From Sanderia malayensis (Eukaryota > Cnidaria > Scyphozoa > Semaeostomeae > Pelagiidae), in NCBI GenBank assembly GCA_013076295.1, contig RQOL01000524.1, forward strand, positions 1 to 64,000: 64,000 bases of DNA, given 5' to 3'. The notes under the pieces are model-generated. The model did no database searches, had not been told where the DNA came from, and was given only the letters and a program-made list of their open reading frames with translations. Positions within the stretch are counted from its first letter, which is position 1, and the number at the start of each line of letters is the position of its first letter. This document shows, piece by piece, positions 19,495 through 32,580 of this stretch. The position numbers and the translations under genes are program-made.

Positions 19495-20730
19495 AGGCGC
19501 AAATTGTGGGAATGAATTTAATTTTGATTAGTGTAAGTTGCGGGAATAAAAGTTGATTTTTATTAGTGTAAATTGTGGGAATGAATGTTAATATAACTGA
19601 AACAAGTAACTAAAAGTGTATAACAATTTGTTCTCGCTGAATTGACGTGGAATCATGCACAAATTGTGGGAATGAATTTAATTTTGATTAGTGTAAGTTG
19701 CGGGAATAAAAGTTGATTTTTATTGGTGTAAATTGTGGAGGGGAAAATTAATTTTTATTAGTATAAATTATGGGAATGAGTGTTATCTTTTATTAGTGTA
19801 AATAGTGGGAATGAATGAAAATATTACTGAAAAAAAAACTAAAGGTGTATAACAAATTGTTCTCGCTGAATTGACGTGGAATCATACGCACATTGTGGGA
19901 ATGAATCCTAATTTTGATTAGTGTAAGTTGCGGGAAAAAAAGTTAATTTTTTTTTGTGTAAAATGTGGGAATGATTGTTAATGTAACTGGAACAAGTAAC
20001 TAAAAGTGTATAACAATTTGTTCTCGCTGAATTGACATGGAATCAAGCGCAAATTGTGGGAATGAATCCTAGTTTTGATTAGTGTAATTGCGGGAATAAA
20101 AGTTGATTTTTATTGGTGTAAATGGTGGGAATGAATCCTAAATTTGATTAGTGTAAGTTGCGGGAATAGAAGTTAATTTTTATTAGTGTCAATTGTGGGA
20201 ATGAATGTTTATATAACTGAAAAAAGTAACTAAAAGTGTATAACAATTTTTTTCGCTGAATTGACGTGGAATCATGCGCAAATTGTGGAAATGAATTTAA
20301 TTTTGATTAGTGTAAGTTGCGGGAATAAAAGTTGACTTTTATTGGTGTAGATTGTGGGAGGGAATATTAGTTTTTATTAGTGTAAATTGTGGGAATGAGT
20401 GTTATCTTTTATTAGTGTAAATGGTTGGAAGGAATGATAATATTACTGAAAAAAGTAACTAAAAGTGTATAACAATTTGTTCTCGCTGAATTGACATCGA
20501 ATCAGGCGCAAATTGTGGGAATGAATCCTAATCGTGATTAGTGTAAGTTGCGGGAATAAAAGTTAATTTTTATTGGTGTAAATTGTGGGAATGAATGTTA
20601 ATATAACTGAAACAAGTAACTAAAAGTGTATAACAATTTGTTTTCGCTGAATTGACGTGGAATCATGCGCAAATTGTGGGAATGAATTTAATTTTGATTA
20701 GTGTAAGTTGCGGGAATAAAAGTTAATTTT
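19495..20730 (+). repeat. Nested 1.24-kb duplication inside the 8-kb repeat (partner about 22459-23694)
   Basis: Matches at an offset of 2964 bp; the marker AACAAATTGTTCTCG is at 19851 and 22815. The same nested pair appears in copy 2 (27911 and 30875). The internal duplication therefore predates the 8.06-kb duplication. Confidence 0.88.
20258..20487 (+). repeat. Example of the long (230-bp) satellite monomer
   Basis: From GAATTGAC at 20258 to the next at 20488. It has four 35-bp modules in place of two, including the variants GTGGGAGGGAATATTAG and GGGAATGAGTGTTATCTTTT. Neighbouring examples measure 227 bp (17598-17824) and 231 bp (17986-18216). The difference from the 160-bp monomer is two 35-bp modules. 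Confidence 0.9.
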
Positions 20731-23700
20731 TATTAGTGTAAATTGTGGGAATGAATGTTAATATAACTGAAACAAGTAACTAAAAGTGTATAACAATTTG
20801 TTCTCGCTGAATTGACGTGGAATCATGCGCAAAATGTGGGAATGAATTTAATTTTGATTAGTGTAAGTTGCGGGAATAAAAGTTGATTTTTATTGGTGTA
20901 AATTGTGGAGGGGAAAATTAATTTTTATTAGTGTAAATTGTGGGAATGAGTGTTATCTTTTATTAGTGTAAATAGTTGGAAGGAATGATAATATTACTGA
21001 AAAAAGTAACTAAAAGTGTATAACAATTTGTTCTCGCTGAATTGACATCGAATCAGGCGCAAATTGTGGGAATGAATCCTAATCGTGATTAGTGTAAGTT
21101 GCGGGAATAAAAGTTAATTTTTATTGGTGTAAATTGTGGGAATGAATGTTAATATAACTGAAACAAGTAACTAAAAGTGTATAACAATTTGTTTTCGCTG
21201 AATTGACGTGGAATCATGCGCAAATTGTGGGAAGGAATCCTAATTTTGATTAGTGTAAGTTGCGGGAATAAAAGTTAATTTTTATTGGTGTAAATTGTTG
21301 GAATGAATCCTAATTTTGATTAGTGTAAGTTGCGGGAATAAAAGTTAATTTTTATTAGTGTAAATTGTGGGAATTAATGTTAATGTAACTGGAACAAGTA
21401 ACTAAAAGTGTATAACAATTTGTTCTCGCTGAATTGACATGGAATCAAGCCAAAATTGTGGGAATGAATCCTAGTTTTGATTAGTGTAATTGCGGGAATT
21501 AAAGTTGATTTTTATTGGTGTAAATGGTGGAAATGAATCCTAAAGTTGATTAGTGTAAGTTGCGGGAATAGAAGTTAAATTTTATTAGTGTAAATTGTGG
21601 GAATGAATGTTTATATAACTGAAAAAAGTAACTAAAAGTGTATAACAATTTTTTTTCGCTGAATTGACGTGGCATCATGCGCAAATTGTGGAAATGAATT
21701 TAATTTTGATTAGTGTAAGTTGCGGGAATAAAAGTTGATTTTTATTGGTGTAGATTGTGGGAGGGAATATTAGTTTTTATTAGTGTAAGTTGTGGGAAAG
21801 AGTGTTATCTTTTATTAGTGTAAATAGTTGGAAGGAACGATAATATTACTGAAAAAAGTAACTAAAAGTGTATAACAATTTGTTCTCGCTGAATTGACAT
21901 CGAATCAGGCGCAAATTGTGGGAATGAATCCTAATCGTGATTAGTGTAAGTTGCGGGAATAAAAGTTAATTTTTATTGGTGTAAATTGTGGGAATGAATG
22001 TTAATATAACTGAAACAAGTAACTAAAAGTGTATAACAATTTGTTTTCGCTGAATTGACGTGGAATCATGCGCAAATTGTGGGAAGGAATCCTAATTTTG
22101 ATTAGTGTAAGTTGCGGGAATAAAAGTTAATTTTTATTGGTGTAAATTGTGGGAATTAATGTTAATATAACTGAAACAAGTAACTAAAAGTGTATAACAA
22201 TTTTTTTTCGCTGAATTGACGTGGAATCATGCGCAAATTGTGGAAATGAATTTAATTTTGATTAGTGTAAGTTGCGGGAATAAAAGTTGATTTTTATTGG
22301 TGTAGATTGTGGGAGGGAATATTAGTTTTTATTAGTGTAAATTGTGGGAATGAGTGTTATCTTTTATTAGTGTAAATAGTTGGAAGGAATGATAATATTA
22401 CTGAAAAAAGTAACTAAAAGTGTATAACAATTTGTTCTCGCTGAGTTGACATCGAATCAGGCGCAAATTGTGGGAATGAATTTAATTTTGATTAGTGTAA
22501 GTTGCGGGAATAAAAGTTGATTTTTATTAGTGTAAATTGTGGGAATGAATGTTAATATAACTGAAACAAGTAACTAAAAGTGTATAACAATTTGTTCTCG
22601 CTGAATTGACGTGGAATCATGCACAAATTGTGGGAATGAATTTAATTTTGATTAGTGTAAGTTGCGGGAATAAAAGTTGATTTTTATTGGTGTAAATTGT
22701 GGAGGGGAAAATTAATTTTTATTAGTATAAATTATGGGAATGAGTGTTATCTTTTATTAGTGTAAATAGTGGGAATGAATGAAAATATTACTGAAAAAAA
22801 AACTAAAGGTGTATAACAAATTGTTCTCGCTGAATTGACGTGGAATCATACGCACATTGTGGGAATGAATCCTAATTTTGATTAGTGTAAGTTGCGGGAA
22901 AAAAAGTTAATTTTTTTTTGTGTAAAATGTGGGAATGATTGTTAATGTAACTGGAACAAGTAACTAAAAGTGTATAACAATTTGTTCTCGCTGAATTGAC
23001 ATGGAATCAAGCGCAAATTGTGGGAATGAATCCTAGTTTTGATTAGTGTAATTGCGGGAATAAAAGTTGATTTTTATTGGTGTAAATGGTGGGAATGAAT
23101 CCTAAATTTGATTAGTGTAAGTTGCGGGAATAGAAGTTAATTTTTATTAGTGTCAATTGTGGGAATGAATGTTTATATAACTGAAAAAAGTAACTAAAAG
23201 TGTATAACAATTTTTTTCGCTGAATTGACGTGGAATCATGCGCAAATTGTGGAAATGAATTTAATTTTGATTAGTGTAAGTTGCGGGAATAAAAGTTGAC
23301 TTTTATTGGTGTAGATTGTGGGAGGGAATATTAGTTTTTATTAGTGTAAATTGTGGGAATGAGTGTTATCTTTTATTAGTGTAAATGGTTGGAAGGAATG
23401 ATAATATTACTGAAAAAAGTAACTAAAAGTGTATAACAATTTGTTCTCGCTGAATTGACATCGAATCAGGCGCAAATTGTGGGAATGAATCCTAATCGTG
23501 ATTAGTGTAAGTTGCGGGAATAAAAGTTAATTTTTATTGGTGTAAATTGTGGGAATGAATGTTAATATAACTGAAACAAGTAACTAAAAGTGTATAACAA
23601 TTTGTTTTCGCTGAATTGACGTGGAATCATGCGCAAATTGTGGGAATGAATTTAATTTTGATTAGTGTAAGTTGCGGGAATAAAAGTTGATTTTTATTGG

Positions 23701-24526
23701 TGTAAATTGTGGAGGGGAAAATTAATTTTTATTAGTATAAATTGTGGGAATGAGTGTTATCTTTTATTAGTGTAAATAGTGGGAATGAATGAAAATATTA
23801 CTGAAAAAAAACTAAAGGTGTATAACAATTTGTTCTCGCTGAATTGACGTGGAATCATACGCACATTGTGGGAATGAATCCTAATTTTGATTAGTGTAAG
23901 TTGCGGGAAAAAAAGTTAATTTTTTTTTGTGTAAAATGTGGGAATGATTGTTAATGTTACTGGAACAAGTAACTAAAAGTGCATAACAATTTGTTTTCGC
24001 TGAATTGACATGGAGTCATGCGCAAATTGTGGGAAGGAATCCTAATTTTGATTAGTGTAAGTTGCGGGAATAAAAGTTAATTTTTATTGGTGTAAATTGT
24101 TGGAATGAATCCTAATTTTGATTAGTGTAAGTTGCGGGAATAAAAGTTAATTTTTATTAGTGTAAATTGTGGGAATTAATGTTAATATAACTGAAACAAG
24201 TAACTAAAAGTGTATAACAATTTTTTTTCGCTGAATTGACGTGGAATCATGCGCAAATTGTGGAAATGAATTTAATTTTGATTAGTGTAAGTTGCGGGAA
24301 TAAAAGTTGATTTTTATTGGTGTAGATTGTGGGAGGGAATATTAGTTTTTATTAGTGTAAATTGTGGGAATGAGTGTTATCTTTTATTAGTGTAAATAGT
24401 TGGAAGGAATGATAATATTACTGAAAAAAGTAACTAAAAGTGTATAACAATTTGTTCTCGCTGAATTGACATCGAATCAGGCGCAAATTGTGGGAATGAA
24501 TCCTAATCGTGATTAGTGTAAGTTGC

Positions 24527-27500
24527 GGGAATAAAAGTTAATTTTTATTGGTGTAAATTGTGGGAATGAATGTTAATATAACTGAAACAAGTAACTAAAA
24601 GTGTATAACAATTTGTTTTCGCTGAATTGACGTGGAATCATGCGCAAATTGTGGGAATGAATTTAATTTTGATTAGTGTAAGTTGCGGGAATAAAAGTTA
24701 ATTTTTATTAGTGTAAATTGTGGGAATGAATGTTAATATAACTGAAACAAGTAACTAAAAGTGTATAACAATTTGTTCTCGCTGAATTGACATGGAATCA
24801 TGCGCAAATTGTGGGAATGAATCCTAATCGTGATTAGTGTAAGTTGCGGGAATAAAAGTTAATTTTTATTGGTGTAAATTGTGGGAATGAATGTTAATAT
24901 AACTGAAACAAGTAACTAAAAGTGTATAACAATTTGTTTTCGCTGAATTGACGTGGAATCATGCGCAAATTGTGGGAAGGAATCCTAATTTTGATTAGTG
25001 TAAGTTGCGGGAATAAAAGTTAATTTTTATTGGTGTAAATTGTGGGAATTAATGTTAATATAACTGAAACAAGTAACTAAAAGTGTATAACAATTTTTTT
25101 TCGCTGAATTGACGTGGAATCATGCGCAAATTGTGGAAATGAATTTAATGTTGATTAGTGTAAGTTGCGGGAATAAAAGTTGATTTTTATTGGTGTAGAT
25201 TGTGGGAGGGAATATTAGTTTTTATTAGTGTAAATTGTGGGAATGAGTGTTATCTTTTATTAGTGTAAATAGTTGGAAGGAATGATAATATTACTGAAAA
25301 AAGTAACTAAAAGTGTATAACAATTTGTTCTCGCTGAGTTGACATCGAATCAGGCGCAAATTGTGGGAATGAATCCTAATCGTGATTAGTGTAAGTTGCG
25401 GGAATAAAAGTTAATTTTTATTGGTGTAAATTGTGGGAATGAATGTTAATATAACTGAAACAAGTAACTAAAAGTGTATAACAATTTGTTTTCGCTGAAT
25501 TGACGTGGAATCATGCGCAAATTGTGGGAATGAATTTAATTTTGATTAGTGTAAGTTGCGGGAATAAAAGTTAATTTTTATTAGTGTAAATTGTGGGAAT
25601 GAATGTTAATATAACTGAAACAAGTAACTAAAAGTGTATAACAATTTGTTTTCGCTGAATTGACGTGGAATCATGCGCAAATTGTGGGAATGAATTTAAT
25701 TTTGATTAGTGTAAGTTGCGGGAATAAAAGTTGATTTTTATTGGTGTAAATTGTGGAGGGGAAAATTAATTTTTATTAGTATAAATTGTGGGAATGAGTG
25801 TTATCTTTTATTAGTGTAAATAGTGGGAATGAATGAAAATATTACTGAAAAAAAACTAAAGGTGTATAACAATTTGTTCTCGCTGAATTGACGTGGAATC
25901 ATACGCACATTGTGGGAATGAATCCTAATTTTGATTAGTGTAAGTTGCGGGAAAAAAAGTTAATTTTTTTTTGTGTAAAATGTGGGAATGATTGTTAATG
26001 TAACTGGAACAAGTAACTAAAAGTGCATAACAATTTGTTTTCGCTGAATTGACATGGAGTCATGCGCAAATTGTGGGAAGGAATCCTAATTTTGATTAGT
26101 GTAAGTTGCGGGAATAAAAGTTAATTTTTATTGGTGTAAATTGTTGGAATGAATCCTAATTTTGATTAGTGTAAGTTGCGGGAATAAAAGTTAATTTTTA
26201 TTAGTGTAAATTGTGGGAATTAATGTTAATATAACTGAAACAAGTAACTAAAAGTGTATAACAATTTTTTTTCGCTGAATTGACGTGGAATCATGCGCAA
26301 ATTGTGGAAATGAATTTAATTTTGATTAGTGTAAGTTGCGGGAATAAAAGTTGATTTTTATTGGTGTAGATTGTGGGAGGGAATATTAGTTTTTATTAGT
26401 GTAAATTGTGGGAATGAGTGTTATCTTTTATTAGTGTAAATAGTTGGAAGGAATGATAATATTACTGAAAAAAGTAACTAAAAGTGTATAACAATTTGTT
26501 CTCGCTGAATTGACATCGAATCAGGCGCAAATTGTGGGAATGAATCCTAATCGTGATTAGTGTAAGTTGCGGGAATAAAAGTTAATTTTTATTGGTGTAA
26601 ATTGTGGGAATGAATGTTAATATAACTGAAACAAGTAACTAAAAGTGTATAACAATTTGTCTTCGCTGAATTGACGTGGAATCAGGCGCAAATTGTGGGA
26701 ATGAATTTAATTTTGATTAGTGTAAGTTGCGGGAATAAAAGTTAATTTTTATTAGTGTAAATTGTGGGAATGAATGTTAATATAACTGAAACAAGTAACT
26801 AAAAGTGTATAACAATTTGTCCTCGCTGAATTGACGTGGAATCATGCGCAAATTGTGGGAATGAATTTAATTTTGATTAGTGTAAGTTGCGGGAATAAAA
26901 GCTGATTTTTATTGGTGTAAATTGTGGAGGGGAAAATTAATTTTTATTAGTATAAATTGTGGGAAAGAGTGTTATCTTTTATTAGTGTAAATAGTGGGAA
27001 TGAATGAAAATATTACTGAAAAAAAAACTAAAGGTGTATAACAATTTGTTCTCGCTGAATTGACGTGGAATCATACGCACATTGTGGGAATGAATCCTAA
27101 TTTTGATTAGTGTAAGTTGCGGGAAAAGAAGTTAATTTTTTTTTGTGTAAAATGTGGGAATGATTGTTAATGTAACTGAAAAAAGTAACTAAAAGTGTAT
27201 AACAATTTCTTCTCGCTGAATTGACATCGAATCAGGCGCAAATTGTGGGAATGAATCCTAATCGTGATTAGTGTAAGTTGCGGGAATAAAAGTTAATTTT
27301 TATTGGTGTAAATTGTGGGAATGAATGTTAATATAACTGAAACAAGTAACTAAAAGTGTATAACAATTTGTTTTCGCTGAATTGACGTGGAATCATGCGC
27401 AAATTGTGGGAATGAATTTAATTTTGATTAGTGTAAGTTGCGGGAATAAAAGTTAATTTTTATTAGTGTAAATTGTGGGAATGAATGTTAATATAACTGA

Positions 27501-30500
27501 AACAAGTAACTAAAAGTGTATAACAATTTGTTTTCGCTGAATTGACGTGGAATCAGGCGCAAATTGTGGGAATGAATTTAATTTTGATTAGTGTAAGTTG
27601 CGGGAATAAAAGTTGATTTTTATTAGTGTAAATTGTGGGAATGAATGTTAATATAACTGAAACAAGTAACTAAAAGTGTATAACAATTTGTTCTCGCTGA
27701 ATTGACGTGGAATCATGCACAAATTGTGGGAATGAATTTAATTTTGATTAGTGTAAGTTGCGGGAATAAAAGTTGATTTTTATTGGTGTAAATTGTGGAG
27801 GGGAAAATTAATTTTTATTAGTATAAATTATGGGAATGAGTGTTATCTTTTATTAGTGTAAATAGTGGGAATGAATGAAAATATTACTGAAAAAAAAACT
27901 AAAGGTGTATAACAAATTGTTCTCGCTGAATTGACGTGGAATCATACGCACATTGTGGGAATGAATCCTAATTTTGATTAGTGTAAGTTGCGGGAAAAAA
28001 AGTTAATTTTTTTTTGTGTAAAATGTGGGAATGATTGTTAATGTAACTGGAACAAGTAACTAAAAGTGTATAACAATTTGTTCTCGCTGAATTGACATGG
28101 AATCAAGCGCAAATTGTGGGAATGAATCCTAGTTTTGATTAGTGTAATTGCGGGAATAAAAGTTGATTTTTATTGGTGTAAATGGTGGGAATGAATCCTA
28201 AATTTGATTAGTGTAAGTTGCGGGAATAGAAGTTAATTTTTATTAGTGTCAATTGTGGGAATGAATGTTTATATAACTGAAAAAAGTAACTAAAAGTGTA
28301 TAACAATTTTTTTCGCTGAATTGACGTGGAATCATGCGCAAATTGTGGAAATGAATTTAATTTTGATTAGTGTAAGTTGCGGGAATAAAAGTTGACTTTT
28401 ATTGGTGTAGATTGTGGGAGGGAATATTAGTTTTTATTAGTGTAAATTGTGGGAATGAGTGTTATCTTTTATTAGTGTAAATGGTTGGAAGGAATGATAA
28501 TATTACTGAAAAAAGTAACTAAAAGTGTATAACAATTTGTTCTCGCTGAATTGACATCGAATCAGGCGCAAATTGTGGGAATGAATCCTAATCGTGATTA
28601 GTGTAAGTTGCGGGAATAAAAGTTAATTTTTATTGGTGTAAATTGTGGGAATGAATGTTAATATAACTGAAACAAGTAACTAAAAGTGTATAACAATTTG
28701 TTTTCGCTGAATTGACGTGGAATCATGCGCAAATTGTGGGAATGAATTTAATTTTGATTAGTGTAAGTTGCGGGAATAAAAGTTAATTTTTATTAGTGTA
28801 AATTGTGGGAATGAATGTTAATATAACTGAAACAAGTAACTAAAAGTGTATAACAATTTGTTCTCGCTGAATTGACGTGGAATCATGCGCAAAATGTGGG
28901 AATGAATTTAATTTTGATTAGTGTAAGTTGCGGGAATAAAAGTTGATTTTTATTGGTGTAAATTGTGGAGGGGAAAATTAATTTTTATTAGTGTAAATTG
29001 TGGGAATGAGTGTTATCTTTTATTAGTGTAAATAGTTGGAAGGAATGATAATATTACTGAAAAAAGTAACTAAAAGTGTATAACAATTTGTTCTCGCTGA
29101 ATTGACATCGAATCAGGCGCAAATTGTGGGAATGAATCCTAATCGTGATTAGTGTAAGTTGCGGGAATAAAAGTTAATTTTTATTGGTGTAAATTGTGGG
29201 AATGAATGTTAATATAACTGAAACAAGTAACTAAAAGTGTATAACAATTTGTTTTCGCTGAATTGACGTGGAATCATGCGCAAATTGTGGGAAGGAATCC
29301 TAATTTTGATTAGTGTAAGTTGCGGGAATAAAAGTTAATTTTTATTGGTGTAAATTGTTGGAATGAATCCTAATTTTGATTAGTGTAAGTTGCGGGAATA
29401 AAAGTTAATTTTTATTAGTGTAAATTGTGGGAATTAATGTTAATGTAACTGGAACAAGTAACTAAAAGTGTATAACAATTTGTTCTCGCTGAATTGACAT
29501 GGAATCAAGCCAAAATTGTGGGAATGAATCCTAGTTTTGATTAGTGTAATTGCGGGAATTAAAGTTGATTTTTATTGGTGTAAATGGTGGAAATGAATCC
29601 TAAAGTTGATTAGTGTAAGTTGCGGGAATAGAAGTTAATTTTTATTAGTGTAAATTGTGGGAATGAATGTTTATATAACTGAAAAAAGTAACTAAAAGTG
29701 TATAACAATTTTTTTTCGCTGAATTGACGTGGCATCATGCGCAAATTGTGGAAATGAATTTAATTTTGATTAGTGTAAGTTGCGGGAATAAAAGTTGATT
29801 TTTATTGGTGTAGATTGTGGGAGGGAATATTAGTTTTTATTAGTGTAAGTTGTGGGAAAGAGTGTTATCTTTTATTAGTGTAAATAGTTGGAAGGAACGA
29901 TAATATTACTGAAAAAAGTAACTAAAAGTGTATAACAATTTGTTCTCGCTGAATTGACATCGAATCAGGCGCAAATTGTGGGAATGAATCCTAATCGTGA
30001 TTAGTGTAAGTTGCGGGAATAAAAGTTAATTTTTATTGGTGTAAATTGTGGGAATGAATGTTAATATAACTGAAACAAGTAACTAAAAGTGTATAACAAT
30101 TTGTTTTCGCTGAATTGACGTGGAATCATGCGCAAATTGTGGGAAGGAATCCTAATTTTGATTAGTGTAAGTTGCGGGAATAAAAGTTAATTTTTATTGG
30201 TGTAAATTGTGGGAATTAATGTTAATATAACTGAAACAAGTAACTAAAAGTGTATAACAATTTTTTTTCGCTGAATTGACGTGGAATCATGCGCAAATTG
30301 TGGAAATGAATTTAATTTTGATTAGTGTAAGTTGCGGGAATAAAAGTTGATTTTTATTGGTGTAGATTGTGGGAGGGAATATTAGTTTTTATTAGTGTAA
30401 ATTGTGGGAATGAGTGTTATCTTTTATTAGTGTAAATAGTTGGAAGGAATGATAATATTACTGAAAAAAGTAACTAAAAGTGTATAACAATTTGTTCTCG

Positions 30501-32580
30501 CTGAGTTGACATCGAATCAGGCGCAAATTGTGGGAATGAATTTAATTTTGATTAGTGTAAGTTGCGGGAAAAAAAGTTGATTTTTATTAGTGTAAATTGT
30601 GGGAATGAATGTTAATATAACTGAAACAAGTAACTAAAAGTGTATAACAATTTGTTCTCGCTGAATTGACGTGGAATCATGCACAAATTGTGGGAATGAA
30701 TTTAATTTTGATTAGTGTAAGTTGCGGGAATAAAAGTTGATTTTTATTGGTGTAAATTGTGGAGGGGAAAATTAATTTTTATTAGTATAAATTATGGGAA
30801 TGAGTGTTATCTTTTATTAGTGTAAATAGTGGGAATGAATGAAAATATTACTGAAAAAAAAACTAAAGGTGTATAACAAATTGTTCTCGCTGAATTGACG
30901 TGGAATCATACGCACATTGTGGGAATGAATCCTAATTTTGATTAGTGTAAGTTGCGGGAAAAAAAGTTAATTTTTTTTTGTGTAAAATGTGGGAATGATT
31001 GTTAATGTAACTGGAACAAGTAACTAAAAGTGTATAACAATTTGTTCTCGCTGAATTGACATGGAATCAAGCGCAAATTGTGGGAATGAATCCTAGTTTT
31101 GATTAGTGTAATTGCGGGAATAAAAGTTGATTTTTATTGGTGTAAATGGTGGGAATGAATCCTAAATTTGATTAGTGTAAGTTGCGGGAATAGAAGTTAA
31201 TTTTTATTAGTGTCAATTGTGGGAATGAATGTTTATATAACTGAAAAAAGTAACTAAAAGTGTATAACAATTTTTTTCGCTGAATTGACGTGGAATCATG
31301 CGCAAATTGTGGAAATGAATTTAATTTTGATTAGTGTAAGTTGCGGGAATAAAAGTTGACTTTTATTGGTGTAGATTGTGGGAGGGAATATTAGTTTTTA
31401 TTAGTGTAAATTGTGGGAATGAGTGTTATCTTTTATTAGTGTAAATGGTTGGAAGGAATGATAATATTACTGAAAAAAGTAACTAAAAGTGTATAACAAT
31501 TTGTTCTCGCTGAATTGACATCGAATCAGGCGCAAATTGTGGGAATGAATCCTAATCGTGATTAGTGTAAGTTGCGGGAATAAAAGTTAATTTTTATTGG
31601 TGTAAATTGTGGGAATGAATGTTAATATAACTGAAACAAGTAACTAAAAGTGTATAACAATTTGTTTTCGCTGAATTGACGTGGAATCATGCGCAAATTG
31701 TGGGAATGAATTTAATTTTGATTAGTGTAAGTTGCGGGAATAAAAGTTGATTTTTATTGGTGTAAATTGTGGAGGGGAAAATTAATTTTATTAGTATAAA
31801 TTGTGGGAATGAGTGTTATCTTTTATTAGTGTAAATAGTGGGAATGAATGAAAATATTACTGAAAAAAAACTAAAGGTGTATAACAATTTGTTCTCGCTG
31901 AATTGACGTGGAATCATACGCACATTGTGGGAATGAATCCTAATTTTGATTAGTGTAAGTTGCGGGAAAAAAAGTTAATTTTTTTTGTGTAAAATGTGGG
32001 AATGATTGTTAATGTTACTGGAACAAGTAACTAAAAGTGCATAACAATTTGTTTTCGCTGAATTGACATGGAGTCATGCGCAAATTGTGGGAAGGAATCC
32101 TAATTTTGATTAGTGTAAGTTGCGGGAATAAAAGTTAATTTTTATTGGTGTAAATTGTTGGAATGAATCCTAATTTTGATTAGTGTAAGTTGCGGGAATA
32201 AAAGTTAATTTTTATTAGTGTAAATTGTGGGAATTAATGTTAATATAACTGAAACAAGTAACTAAAAGTGTATAACAATTTTTTTTCGCTGAATTGACGT
32301 GGAATCATGCGCAAATTGTGGAAATGAATTTAATTTTGATTAGTGTAAGTTGCGGGAATAAAAGTTGATTTTTATTGGTGTAGATTGTGGGAGGGAATAT
32401 TAGTTTTTATTAGTGTAAATTGTGGGAATGAGTGTTATCTTTTATTAGTGTAAATAGTTGGAAGGAATGATAATATTACTGAAAAAAGTAACTAAAAGTG
32501 TATAACAATTTGTTCTCGCTGAATTGACATCGAATCAGGCGCAAATTGTGGGAATGAATCCTAATCGTGATTAGTGTAAG
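24527..32580 (+). repeat. 8.06-kb higher-order repeat, copy 2
   Basis: Second copy directly following copy 1. Markers sit at copy 1 plus 8059/8060: 25148, 26661, 27911, 29601 and 30875. Differences noticed include T to A at 30571, one T fewer near 31787, and a shorter T run near 31987. The pair is so similar that a very recent duplication, or active homogenisation, is required. An assembly repeat error is the alternative. Confidence 0.93.

Larger units (their letters stand above)
16467..24526 (+). repeat. 8.06-kb higher-order repeat, copy 1
   Basis: Aligns with copy 2 at an offset of 8059 bp up to about 17.9 kb and 8060 bp after that; a one-base change in a T run accounts for the step. Rare markers match across: ATGTTGATTAG at 17088, CTTCGCTGAATTGACGTGG at 18601, AACAAATTGTTCTCG at 19851 and 22815, and TAAAGTTGATTAG at 21541. 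Only a handful of substitutions and T- or A-run indels were seen in 8 kb, for example A/C at about 17850. The left boundary lies in 16440-16467. Confidence 0.93.
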
